From: Aldrovandia affinis
Taxonomy: Eukaryota > Chordata > Actinopteri > Notacanthiformes > Halosauridae
Length of the DNA stretch: 64,000 nt
Reading direction: 5' to 3'
Assembly (NCBI GenBank): GCA_029706075.1
Contig: JAINUG010000199.1
Location: 1,302,001 to 1,366,000 of the forward strand
Translations under genes and position numbers: made by a program
In this document: one piece after another, positions 44,936 to 55,989 of the stretch
How the letters are laid out: each line of letters opens with the position of its first letter
How positions within the stretch are numbered: position 1 is the first letter of the stretch
The notes under the pieces: model-generated
Seen by the model: only the letters and a program-made list of their open reading frames with translations
Databases searched by the model: none
What the model was told of the DNA's origin: nothing

Positions 44936-45918
44936 TGTGACGGGTGCGTGAGGGTTGGACCCGGAATGCACGACTCAGAGACAATGACGTAAAATAAAGA
45001 CCCGCAAGGGCTTTATTCGAGGAATGTTCAGGAGACGTAGTCAAAACAAAAGCAAAGTCCGATAACCAAAAATCAAGCCAATAATCAAAGTACAGTACCG
45101 AGGGAGAAGACAGTCTCGAACTCGGTAAACCATGCAAAGAATCAAAATAAACCAGAGTAGCTGTCAGCGGGGCAGAGGTACAGGAGGACGGTAGGCAGGC
45201 TCGTAGTCAGGGACGGTGCAAGAGTCAAGACCGAAGTCTGCTCCAAGGGGCAAAGGCACAAAAGACAGCAGGCAAAAACTCGTGGTCTAAACAGGCAGTG
45301 GTAACAAAACGGCAGGCAGTAACAATGGTCAGAAAACAGGCTTGGATCGTAACAAGAAATCAGACTTGGGTAATGCTCAAAGGTGCTATATAAATATAGG
45401 CAACAATTTCGCAAGGACGTGACAAAAACACTGAGCTTATATGGAGGTGTAGACAGGTGCAGACACTTAGCTTGAGAACAGAGCGAAACAGAAAACAGCT
45501 GAGGAGAGCATGACAAGGTAACAAGATAATTAGTCGTAGTTAGTAATTATCCTATCCTGACCTAGCGTTAGTAGATTAGTAAATTGACATGAACACACAT
45601 GGTTAGTGAGTTAGTAACTCTCCAGCACATTGGCAATTAGAGTTACCAAATTGCCAATCATGCTAGCAGAAACAATAAACCTATCTAATCATTAGTAAAT
45701 TAGTAATCAGACAAGGAGGGGAAACAATAAGGAAACGTGAGCGAAAGCGAGAGAGAGAGAGAAAGCATGAACGCAAGATCTGCAGAAAGAACATGGAAAA
45801 GTGTATGACTAAACTATGAACAGAAACGTAACATGAAAACAGAATCAAGACATGACATGAAATTAAACGTGACATGAATGAAACATAAAACATGGCATGA
45901 ATACGTGAAATCGTGACA
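44936..45918 (-). repeat. 5' LTR of the chromovirus
   Basis: 983 bp, nearly identical to 39666-40648. It carries the promoter elements listed separately and a GAGA-rich stretch near 45745-45765. Confidence 0.95.
45402..45441 (-). promoter_or_regulatory. Chromovirus core promoter and start of R
   Basis: In sense CATATAAGC (TATA box, T at 45441) followed 29 bases later by GCGAAATTGTT (45412-45402), the expected start site. These 11 bases are the self-primer complementary to 44924-44934. The spacing matches a normal TATA-to-start distance. Confidence 0.8.
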
Positions 45919-45988
45919 TGAACGGCCCGTTCTCGTCATTATGAATTCTTATGTTAGCAGACGTTCATCATAGCACCAATTTAACATA

Positions 45989-46314
45989 TACAGACACTCC
46001 TCACTTAACGACCTACCTGTTTAACGACCGCGCAGACTTACGATCAGCTCTCCAACCAATCGGTATTGTACGCTGTACGAGAACTTTGGTCGTGGAAACG
46101 GCAACGCGGCGTCTCAGCGTCAAGCATCTCATCTCGCATCACCCTTTCTCAGTCTCAGTCTTGTTCCCGCAGTCGGTCAGTATTCACTACACTAGCGTTC
46201 ACAATCTCCAAGACTACAAATATCGGTAAGGGGCGGCCCCTCGCTTATCGACCAATTCGCTTAACGACCTAGTCGTAGGAACGGAACTCGGTCGTTAAGT
46301 GAGGAGTGCCTGTA
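45989..46314. mobile_element. pogo/Tigger-like MITE
   Basis: Element 45991-46312 (322 bp), left CAGACACTCCTCACTTAACG; right terminus read inward CAGGCACTCCTCACTTAACG; TA duplication on both sides. CAG-starting termini and the TA target are typical of the pogo branch of Tc1/mariner. TTAACGACC recurs inside each end. There is no coding capacity. Confidence 0.88.
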
Positions 46315-47440
46315 TATATATATACGTATAAAGGACCACAGGTTTTGCCTAATAATGGTTACATTATTATATGTATTTTTATTCTGTAATAAATGTAATA
46401 CTGTATGTAGCTACTTCATGTGCCATTATTATTTGTAATAGCTTTACTATGCACCAACATAACAATGATCCTACATGAATATACAGTATGTGCTAATAAT
46501 AATAATGATGTGGTGTTCTGGGTGGTTGGTCCATTGCTTATAGTATTGTTTGAAACTCGAAAGTATGTGTAATTCTTCAAATTTATGATATATGACGTAT
46601 GTGTGTATGTGATGGTGCTCATGTTATATACTGTAAGTGACAGTATTAGGCCTATATGTCATGTTTTAGGACTTCTAAGGTTGTATTGTCAAATATCAAT
46701 CAACATCATAGGAAGGATTTGCATATGCTTTATGGATTGTGTAATGTTCAAACACAGAATATGAAACTCATACAAATTATTTCATATACATTTAGACATT
46801 TTAGTATTTGACATAACATTGAAACAAACCGAATGAGGGATGAGATGACAAGATGAAGGGCCAAGTTAATAGATACAGCCACAAAACCTGTCTATGTGTG
46901 GGAATCAACCAAACTGACATGGCATTACAAAATGACTGTCCCATTACACTCACCTTCTTGAAACATTTCCAACTGAGAAAGGACTCATTCGTAATGACTG
47001 TAAAAATGGTGGTTGTGAAAATAACAATTTAAAGTAAATCCCATTTATAGAAAAGGTAGAGTTCCACTTCAGCAGTCTACTTCAATTATACACAGAGACT
47101 CTATTTTTCATGCAAGAATGACTTTTTTACAACGAGGAGACCATTCTCCTTAGCTTTGATAAATGCCTCTGCCCTTTTACAAAGGACTGCAGGGGAACAA
47201 GCATTTTTAACTGTTACTTATCATACACATACTAAGGTATGGTATAAAAGAGGTGATGTCGGGTCTTGCTTAAGATGTCAGGTTCTTCCTGAAAGGCATA
47301 CCTTATTTATAACATTTTCAGTATTTCACATTATACATATAAATGTATATATATTTTTTTTATTTGTTTCAGATTCTCTCCTCTTTTTCTCTCAATTTAG
47401 TAGACAACTGTACCCTCATTCTACTATCAACTATCCACCC
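46315..47440. other. No gene seen
   Basis: AT-rich spacer with a few ATA/ATT-rich stretches; short frames only. Confidence 0.45.
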
Positions 47441-47444
47441 CTCG

Positions 47445-47740
47445 TACTATGAGCTCACCGCTGCAGCTCTGGGAGCAGCAGGGACAAAGGCGATGAACCG
47501 CTTCCTACGAGATAGAACCTGCCAAGCTCTGGTACACCCAGAGCCACTCTTATATGTGATGAACTCATGCCGGCTTCCCTCCCCCTTCCCCTGGGGCAGA
47601 CACCCAATCACCGCCCCCCGAACGGGACTCCTGGCTGATGCAAAACTGGGCTGACACAGTCGGGGATTGAACCCCGGCCACTTTGAGGAATCTGCACTCT
47701 GGGCGAGTGCCTTTACCGTTGCGGCACCTGGGGGTCCACA
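47445..47740 (-). mobile_element. tRNA-derived SINE, third type, antisense
   Basis: On the minus strand the head reads GCCGCAACGGTAAAGGCA (A-box region) and GGGGTTCAATCCCCG (B box). The body contains GGGGCAGACAGCC-like sequence related to the 29753 SINE. I did not find a clear target duplication. The tRNA-like head lacks a foldable acceptor stem, so it is not a tRNA gene. Confidence 0.65.
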
Positions 47741-48640
47741 AATGTTTTAATAAATAATACATAATTTTATATTCTGGAATATACTGTTTTCTGTTTTCTT
47801 AACTTCTTCTTAACTTTTCAGATTCACAAGTCACAATAAGGATTTTTTATATCAAAATAAATATTTATACATTTAATTTTGATACATGCAGCACACAATA
47901 GTGTGACAATTATGATATGGTCAAACGTGAATGTTAATCAGTATTTGGGGGAACAGAGCAGTGAAAACATTAGGACTTGCCCCTAATGGCGACCTTACAG
48001 CCACTTGGCACAGAATGGGTCTTCAGCAAAACCTCAAGCCTTCGGCAAGGGAGAGTGGAGAAACTCATGAAACCAAAGAAACCGTCTGTTTAATGTGACT
48101 CATGGACCAAATGAGCCCCATTATTCTAGTATGCCCTTCTGTATATTTTCTTCAGGTTGAGACATAAGGTGTCCCTTGGGATTCATTCTAAACAACCTAG
48201 TGAATGCAATTCCAAAGCATATATTAGGGTGTGTAAACATAGCATATTTAATGCTACTGCATCCTTGTGCACGAATTAAGCACAGGGACAAAACATTTCC
48301 CAGCAGCCCGCAGTCCCGCACCTGAAAGAAGTCAATCGATTGGGACTATGGGCAGCTAAAGGCCATTTGGAGACCTATTTAAAGAAACAATTTGTGTCAC
48401 ACTGGGGAGGAGTAGGGTGGTGAGTGTGCGTGAGAGAGATTGTTAGAAGTACTTTGGGCTTTAGTTTTGTTTTCAAAGGACAATGCGCACATGCTAGCAT
48501 TAATCCTGGACAGTGGCACGTTAAGTCATGTCCAACTCCATTCCATTCATTTTGTGACGAGAGAAAGAGATGGTTTTAAAAGAGTTGGTTTAAGAAGAAT
48601 ACATTACCTGTGGGTGTGGTGAGGGTTTTGTTTCATTTTG
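47741..48640. other. No gene seen
   Basis: AT-rich spacer without supported coding. Block 48490-48560 shares AATCCTGGACAGTGGCAC and TTAAG(T/C)(C/T)ATGTCC with 13238-13275, suggesting an unidentified dispersed repeat. Confidence 0.45.
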
Positions 48641-48762
48641 TGCCAATCAGAACATCAGCTTTTTTTACTTTAATATCATTGACTATTCCTTTGGCCATTA
48701 ATTCATCTCTTTCACTCTTGCCCTTTCTCACAGGCCTGCTAAACTGGCATCCAAACCCATGG

Positions 48763-49420
48763 TTATATTTTGCCACAACCTACATAACCTCTTGCTCTCC
48801 ACCTTTTCAGACAAGGTGCTGTTATGCCTACCACACATTGGCCCTCATGCAAGAACCCATCTCCATGAGCACCTTGTGCAAGACGCGTCTCAATTCCACT
48901 GTTTTGCACCACAAAGGAGTCGTGCGCTCCCCCAGGCCATTGAGCAACGACATTCAGCAGGTTGTATTTAGCATCTGATATAAATTGGACGTTAATGGAG
49001 TGATACTGCTTGTGATTGCGGAAGGGGAATGGGTCAGGGGACGGCGCTTTAATGCGTACGTGTGTGCAGTCTATTGCTCCGATGGTGTTGGGTAGTCCAG
49101 CGATGGCTGGCGACTTTGATGTACATGGGTGATAGGGCTGATGAGGGCTTTGATGACCGGGGGAGCGCACGACTCACAGAAGACTGGGATACACCCGATC
49201 TGTCCCCTATCTCCCTTTGGAACGTTCCTGTGGCCAGGAATCCGAGGGTGGTTAGTACTTGGAGATGTGATGGAATAGGGTTGGATCGGCGTGTCTGTCT
49301 GCTGAGTTGCGGCTCCAACAACATACATATATGTAGAAGCACAGCCCCTGGTAGCCGAAAACGCGACACTAGCCATTCGTCTGTTTCTGAAAATAGATCA
49401 GCGCGCTCTCTAATATAATA
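48763..49420 (-). pseudogene. PIF/Harbinger (HARBI1-type) transposase fragment
   Basis: Two minus-strand frames. The N-terminal part (about 49420-49160) has ETDEWLVSRFRLPGAVLL and TTLGFLATGTFQREIGDRSG followed by VSQSSVSRAL. The catalytic part (about 49110-48860) has NTIGAIDCTHVRIKAP (first Asp) and VVAQWPGGAHDSFVVQNSGI (second Asp). The frame changes near 49160-49100. The C-terminal third with the Glu and the LVERCFG-type motif is lost after about 48860. No companion MYB-like gene is seen. HARBI1 nucleases cut at TWA targets. Confidence 0.85.
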
Positions 49421-49428
49421 ATATAATA

Positions 49429-49577
49429 ATAATATATGCCATTTAGCAGACGCTTTTATCCAAAGCGACTTACAGTAGTGAATGCATACATTTTTCAGTA
49501 TATGTGGTCCCAGTGGGAAGTGAACCCACAACCTAAGCGTTGCCAACGCTGTGCTCTACCAACTGAGCCACAGATAA
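49429..49577 (-). mobile_element. tRNA-derived SINE with L2-type tail, copy 1
   Basis: On the minus strand: GCTCAGTTGGTAGAGCACAG (tRNA head with A box), GGTTGTGGGTTCACTTCCC (B box region), then TAAGTCGCTTTGGATAAAAG and GCGTCTGCTAAATGGCATAT (tail shared with L2 LINEs). It ends in a TATTA-rich repeat. The L2-like machinery presumably mobilises it through the shared tail. Confidence 0.88.
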
Positions 49578-51815
49578 CCTCTAAAGAGAGCCTCCCAAGG
49601 GCCTGACACTCTAGGGCATCCAAAAGTAGTAGGTAAGCCATGACGTTATGCATGGTAACACTTCCTGTTGGCCTTATATGCAGGGACCAATTAGTGCGCC
49701 ATTTAAGTAGTTTTGCAGTTTGAGATGTTTATATTGATATTGTAGTATTATACCATAGCTTCAATAGCCACAATTGAAATGATTATAATGATATAATTAT
49801 ATTAATGAATTATGTATTATGAATGATTTTATCCTACAATTTTTTAAGAAAACTGTCAAATATAGGCCTACCATTGTCAAACAGGATACTCTCAAAATGA
49901 TTATACATTATTAATTCTATCATTTATTGTGTAATTTATATATTCAAACTCAACAGTTCTTCTAAGTAACGAAATAGACACAATCCATTAGTCAAAAACA
50001 ATGTTGTTTTGCTTTGGAGAACAGCAGGCAAATTGTATGTATGACTCGTACGACAGCTCAGGACCACTCGTAAATCTTGTTCGTACCTAAGAGAAAATTC
50101 TAAATACGAGAAAATTGGTGAATGCACAACGAATTTGTGCGTAAAAGTGGTTCTTGCATCTGGCCCATTGACCCCTTCTCAGAACGTGTGCAACACAATG
50201 CATGTTTGGCTTGATACTAATTGCTTTGTCTTTGAACTCTACAAATGGGTTAGGCTTGTTGGAATGCTTTATACATTTACTAATTGTCTTATGTTCCTTC
50301 CTTTCCTTGATTCTTCCTGCATACATCACAAGGAAACATGGAATGGAAGGAGGAGAGAAGACCAGGAAACCAGAATAGAGGAAAGTTCATAAAAGAGGCT
50401 CATAAAAGAGGCCCTTTCATTTGATATGCTTTTTGGAGAAATATGACCTGTCCTACACATCAGTATGGACTCCCAAAAAGTGAGACATTTTTCCAGTGTT
50501 GTGAATCAGTCAGCATTTTGTGGCCTTGTTAATATAAGAGTTATAAGAGTAGTATATTAAAGTAGAATCTATATGCTATATGTTGAGTTAGATACCAAAT
50601 TGTTGGTTGACCTGCAATTTTTGTTGACCTGCATCCCATGTACAAATGTGGACCCCCAAACAGACCAACATTACCTTTTTTCTTATCTCTCACGAGTATT
50701 CATGCATTTTACGGTCCTTTCATTGGAGATAAAATCACGGCTATATACAAAGTCATGTTTCTAAACTTAGAGGAAGAGCAGCTCTTTTGTAAAAATATCA
50801 CCTGGCCCACATGTCAATATAGATCCCCAAACATAAGACAACATTTTTATTTAAATTGTAAGAGAACAAATAGCAACAACCATATCCACAGTGGGTTTGT
50901 GTTGATCTAGGTTCTGTAGATTTCATATATCTCAACTTGGTCATCAAAACTATGATACGTTGATTTTTATAAGCAAAGTTAGTAGTGCAAAAAATGTAAC
51001 TTTTTAAACTTGTGACTTTGAAAGGATTTTTGTATATATAGTTTATTCAATCCAATTTTTAAACAACCTAAACCAAAGTTCATGGGTTAATGCCAGTTAA
51101 CATAAAAGTGGTTGTAAATTTCATCCACTCGAAAATGTGCAGAAATTGGATGCACCCCCCTCCAAATGTGTTCAGAGGGACAGAAGTCAGAACATTTTTG
51201 GACTAGGGGCTTAATATTTTGCATGGCTACATGTATTTATGGTTGAGACTGCACACAGAAAATCAAGAAAATCAGAAGGGGTCAGGTGGGAGCATTTGTC
51301 TATTGTGCACAGGTTGGCCCAATAGTTGCCTGAGAATTGATATGACTGGTTAAAAGTCTTGGAATGTGGGACATTAATTTTCCATGGCATACATGGCTAT
51401 TTCTAACATAATGCACACTTAAGAGAGTAAGTCATCCATCAATAAACATTACAAATGCCTAATGAACAATTACAATGATAATTTATAAGGGTTTATCTGA
51501 GGAATTAATTTCCCCATTTCTATAATGTTCAAATATTGTTATTGCTTATGTCCAGTATCTGAAAAAATAAATCAATGAAATCCCAATACAGTACAACCGC
51601 AATACATATTAAATGTTACATTTCGAGAAAATACAAGTGTTATAGTCTATGTAAAGGAGGTACAATGTACTCATTTATATTTGGCACTAGCTCAGCATTG
51701 TTTAGTATTCATAGCTATGCTTGGGTAAACATTACATGGGCCTTGGTAATACTATAGATGCATACCCAGACACAACATGAACAGAAAACACAATAGGAAT
51801 CCCAAGCTACATGAC
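49578..51815. other. No gene seen
   Basis: Over 2 kb of AT-rich DNA with many short chance frames. I see no transposon ends and no coding region. Confidence 0.5.
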
Positions 51816-52738
51816 TGTGGAGGGCGTCGGTCTCGGCCACGTGGGAGTGGCATGGTTGCTTGTGTTTTTACATGTTGTGGAGGCCTTTGGAGCAGGGAGA
51901 CTTTCCGGGGGCAGGTTTGGCACTCTCACAGGGTGTGAGAGTGAACTGTTGCCCGGAAGGGTGCTCCAAAGGCCATAATTGATTTAATTATGATCTAATT
52001 GGTGTCATCAAGCAATTGATGTGGAAATCAATTGACTGATTGGGTTTGTGTATGAGAATGTGGATTGTTTGGTGTTGAGTGATTGTGATTGGGTGATTGC
52101 CTCACGAGTCCCACCTGAGCCAGGCAGAAAGTAAGCCTATTTAAGAGCAGTGTGTGTGTGCTTGTGTGCGTGCGCATTGTAGAGTTAGTCTTGTGTTGTC
52201 ATTGTTGTGAGTGTGCACGCGTATGGTATCGTGTTGTATTGTGGAGTGTTTGATGTTTGAGTTTTGTGTGCATTTGTCGAAAGTGACTGAGTAGAGTGCT
52301 TCCTGTGTAAGTGGGAAAGAGAGCGAGAGGGCGCCCTGAAAGAGGGTCCACCTCTCGCCCTCGGAGTGATTGGAAGAGAACTCGCACTCGGGCAGTGGAG
52401 AGTGTCTCTGGGCAACAGCCCGAGAACTCTCACTGAGAGTGGAGTGTCTCGGGCTGGTTGCCAGAGAACTCTCACTGTGAGGAGTGGCGAGGGTCTCGGT
52501 AGGTTTGGGGTAAAAGGGAACTCGGACTGGAAAGTTTGAGTGTCTCTGTGTGCATGGGTTTGGGAAGCACTTGAAAGGTCACTGGATATGTGTGTGCCTG
52601 GGGAGGTTGCAGGGGAACTCTGGATGAAGAAGCATGGTGTAATGTGAAGATGTACTGTAGAGTTCTACCCTGTCCTGTAAGTTTTGATTATTTTAGCTTG
52701 TTATTTTAGTTTGTTGTTTTTACCCAAAAGCTTCGCGG
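51816..52738 (+). mobile_element. Family A LTR, copy 3 (truncated)
   Basis: Plus-sense copy: starts TGTGGAGGGCGTCGG and carries the CTATTTAAGAG TATA-like box (about 52137), then the leader blocks. It stops at AAGCTTCGCGG (about 52738), so the U5-side end with AATAAAA and the TGTGACA terminus is missing. It shows the family promoter orientation most clearly. An (GT)n/(GTGC)n stretch after the TATA box corresponds to the expanded (ACGC)n of copy 1. Confidence 0.8.
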
Positions 52739-52794
52739 CTCTCGTTCTCAGCTACTACTGCAGTTGAGGGATACAGGGCACGGCCGTCACACCC

Positions 52795-53850
52795 TGCAGA
52801 CACACATTCAGTTTGTTAAGTTTGCTTAATATATCTACAAGATAGGATAGCTTTGCAAGCCAGTCTGCATCCTCAAACAAGGTGGCATCAGGAGATCTGT
52901 GCTTGGACAGAAAGGAGCGCACTTCCTTTTAAGTATTCTCCCTCAAGAGAGAGCCAGCACACTTCCGTGTGTAATAACAGTTGTTTGTGTTCAGCTCCCA
53001 TGTTTGCGGCTTTGACTTAATTAAGTTAATTACTTTTACGGAGTCGTTCAAAACCTCATGCAACACAGGATTGGTTTTCTTGGACGCCAATGCTTCCCTG
53101 TGTATGACAGTTAGTCCACTGCACGTCGGGATTCTCCGTTAAAATTCACGCTATGAATTCAATGACACGGCCTGTCATTGACGCAGTACAGACACTCGTG
53201 CAGGATAACAGCAGCTGGAAGTAGCAGGTCCTCAGCGGTGTATGGCTTTTGGGCTTTAGCTACGAGAAAAGACGGAGAAAAGACGGCTCGTAGAAGCCTT
53301 AAGTGCTTTCGCTGACGTTGTGGAGGCTTTTCGCATTGTGTCTTGGGATGATCTGAAGTCAGAAAGTTTTCTCTGGTGAGGTGTCATTGGAGGTGGGCTG
53401 GCTTCATGAAGCTGTTGACTCATTTCTCCCCTCAAAAGAAACACAATGCCTGGGGAGGGTTGCAGCTTGTGTAGGTAAATCCCATGAAAACATATTCTTC
53501 CTGATGCTGACAGTATGTTGGTGGCTCCGTTTTCATTTTCTTTTTCACAGATTCAGCTTCTTTATCCTTGTTTTCAGCTGTATTGCTGCTACGTTTCAAC
53601 CACTTTTCTCATTTTTTATTTGGCTTTCGAACTGGCTGCACGCTCACAGTGAGCGTTATTGCACCCGTTGCTATGGGAAACAATTGCATTGAAAATAGGA
53701 ATATTGAATAGAAAATATATGGTTTAATATAATTTATTATAGTAGAATTATCATAAAAATAAATAAATTAAAATTACAAATTCTCAAGTATCTCCTGCAG
53801 TACTCTAAAGTACCCCTAGGGGTATGCGTACCCCCATTTGAGAACCACTG
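52795..53850 (-). pseudogene. hAT element remnant, ZBED5-like transposase
   Basis: The right end at 53850 reads inward CAGTGGTTCTCAAATGGGGG, a well-known hAT terminus. At about 53110-52800 the minus strand encodes a degenerate transposase core with LTVIHREALASKKTNPVLHE and NDSVKVINLIKSKP, the block seen in ZBED5-like hAT transposases. The stretch between is largely non-coding or scrambled. There is no left terminus; the element is truncated next to LTR copy 3. The segment at 53256-53444 is open but unrecognised. Confidence 0.75.
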
Positions 53851-54439
53851 CATTAGGCTAACGTCCCATAGGGCTTTGCGAACTATAACCTGTTATTTAT
53901 TAGCTATTGTATTGTATTTATTAGCTATTGTATTGTATTTCATTAAACAAAGTAAGGAAGTTTGAATGTGACATTTGATGGGTAGATAACCAAGCATTAC
54001 TCTCATTTTGGAAATTTCCCATTCATAAAAGTTGAAAAATGGTTCACTTGCAGACACTTTAGTGGTTTTCAAAAACAAACAACCCTATGCGCTTGTTTAC
54101 CCCTACCGAAGCAGCTCTGAGTAGTTGCTATAATGAAAAAACATTCAATAAAACGTTCTTGCCCCCCTCCAAGGAAATCTTTTGTAGCTAGCTTAGCATT
54201 AGACAATGCAATTTCCCTGTTCATAATATCTTAATGCCACCAATGCACCCCTACAATTGTGCAGATGCCAAATTCTGATGTAACGTCAGGGGGAGATACT
54301 ATGATCAAGAAGTATCCAATGTGCTCGGGTCGTACATGCTTTTCGCCTTTTAATAAAGATGAATAGCTGTGTGTTAGTTAGGTGCCCAGGGTGCATTTTC
54401 TCCTCCCCTTCTTTTTTCTATTCCTTACTCTTTCTCTCT
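53851..54439. other. No gene seen
   Basis: Spacer with a short TTATTAGCTATTGTATTG direct repeat (about 53895-53935); no supported gene. Confidence 0.45.
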
Positions 54440-55225
54440 CTAAATCTCCCTTCCGACTGCACTTGAGGGCCTGGTGGTGAGGTTTAAGTACCAGTGGCTT
54501 GGCTGCGGCTTTGACTAAACCCCAGGCCAGTGGACAAGGCGCACCTGAAGGCCTGGTGGTGAGACCAGAGTAGCAGTGGCTTGTCCGCGGCTCCGGTTGA
54601 ACCCCAGGTCAGCGTACAAATTCGGACCCCACCTAGCGCTTTGGGGACAAGCAGGTACCAGTGGCTTGCCCGTGGCCTGCCCAACCCTGAAGCACAGAAG
54701 CTGGGACAGCACCCCAGCAGACCCCTGCCAGAAGACACAAGGTGCCATCCAGGATCCGGACCACTGCTGCAGGACGCCGAGACCCAGAGACCAGAGGGGA
54801 GTGCCTGAAAGGGTTTTCTCACCGGGCTTCTCCTAGCCGACCTCAGCTAAGGCCTACATTCCCCAGCTCTCCTTCTCCACCCTGCAGCAGAACCACCAGG
54901 CGGATCCTGGAGGACAAGGTGCCAGGAGAGGGTGTGCGGAGGACTGGACTGGAGGAACCACCTGCCACCCGAATGACGATGCCGGGACCCAGCCCTGGAC
55001 TTCCACCCGGGGATCCATTTGGGCCTACTGTGATCGTCACTCTGACCTATATGGAAGTTTCCCGTCAGTGCCCTTGGAGGAGACTTTTGCAGCCTGCTCA
55101 TTCAGGGCCTCTGTTTTGTTTCGGCCCTCCCGGAAGGGACACCATTCCTGGGTGTGCTGTTCTCTCTCCCTGTGCTTCCTAGGTGGGGCCGTAATGCCAG
55201 AGAAGGAAGGGAGATGGCGTCCCGA

Positions 55226-55900
55226 TCAGCTCCCGAGATGTGCCGCAATTACACCATCCGGATGACGTGGAACCCAGGGGAGGGAGAACCCTACCCCCGG
55301 GATGAGAGTGACCAGCATGACTTGTCTGGAATTCAGCAGGGCAGTTCTCCAGAAAGGTATGGGCTTTGTGCCGAATGACCTGAACTGCCTGGTCAAGGTC
55401 TCTAATGCTGTGGATATTTTTGAGATTAGTTTTAAGAATGCCAATGTCCTGGAGAGGTTCTGGAACCCCCTGATGTTGAGCCTCTGTCCGACACCGAAAA
55501 CAAAGTGGTGACTGTGCAGTTTTACAACGAAGCTGTACAGGACCATGATGTTGCAACGTGGTTGGGCAGGTATGGCTCCGTCAAGTCCGAGGCAAGGAGG
55601 GTCCTCAATGAGGATGGGGTGTGGACTGGGGCCAGAAAGTGGCTGGTCAAATTACAACTAGACCCAATGTCGGTTGGAGGGGTGAGACACATCCCCAGCA
55701 CCATCATGCTGCGGAACAACCGGGGCGCAGTATTCTATTACGGCATGCTCAAACTGTGCAGGCGATGCGGTGAGTTAGGCAGTGGTCAAGTGTAAAAGTT
55801 GTGGAGGAGAGCACGAGACTAAGGCGTGTCAGGACCCTAGACGCTGTAACTTGTGTGGGGTAAGGAGGCACCTCTTCCGAGACTGCCCAACAGGGCTAGG
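55226..55900 (+). pseudogene. Tx1-like ORF1 with CCHC knuckles
   Basis: Reads as an RNA-binding ORF1: a middle domain (DVATWLGRYGSVKSEARRVL, a degenerate RRM-like region) followed by a Cys/His cluster (CRRCGELG..., CKSCGGEHETKAC, CNLCGVRRHLFRDC). The frame is shifted between about 55500 and 55510 and again near 55785, where the first knuckle is broken. ORF1 proteins of this group package the LINE RNA. Confidence 0.75.
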
Positions 55901-55989
55901 GGAACTGTGCCCCAGTCTCACCCCCAGCCTCGATCGATCCAGCAGGGAGCTGCGGTGCATCATAGAAGATTTATCCCTCAATGACGCCG

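Larger units (their letters stand above)
39661..45923 (-). mobile_element. Complete Ty3/Gypsy chromovirus (sushi/Tf1 type), antisense
   Basis: Two LTRs of 983 bp (39666-40648 and 44936-45918) flank gag and pol on the minus strand. TGAAC is duplicated on both sides (39661-39665, 45919-45923). LTRs are TG...CA, and I count about six differences between them (about 0.6%), so the insertion is recent. It carries a self-priming type PBS, a polypurine tract, gag with a CCHC knuckle, and pol with protease, RT, RNase H, integrase and a terminal chromodomain. There is no env. Despite its youth the frames are broken by several single-base deletions. Confidence 0.95.
33496..45955 (+). mobile_element. CR1-like LINE copy 2, hosting a stack of insertions
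   Basis: Same family as copy 1, plus orientation. LINE sequence appears at 33496-34444, 39191-39665 and 45919-45955, ending in GAATTCTTATGTTAG, which resembles a CR1-type 3' tail. The segments rejoin exactly when the piggyBac element (with one TTAA) and the chromovirus (with one TGAAC) are removed. The 5' part is missing and the left edge coincides with the end of an LTR copy. The coding frame has many stops. Confidence 0.85.

Noticed and set aside
39666-45918. Endogenous retrovirus with envelope gene
   Set aside because: Between the integrase/chromodomain and the 3' LTR there is no room for an env frame; pol ends at the polypurine tract.
47445-47740. tRNA gene near 47650-47735
   Set aside because: B box is good but the cloverleaf is incomplete and a SINE body follows.
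49429-49577. tRNA gene on the minus strand
   Set aside because: Only the head with A and B boxes is tRNA-like; the acceptor stem does not pair, and an L2-type tail follows. Three such copies occur, so it is a SINE.
53256-53444. Possible exon (MFLLRGEMSQQ...)
   Set aside because: No recognised domain and located inside a decayed hAT element; kept only as a note there.
54484-55265. Several overlapping long frames on both strands
   Set aside because: GC-rich 5' region of the Tx1-like LINE gives long chance frames; none shows a domain except ORF1 further on.
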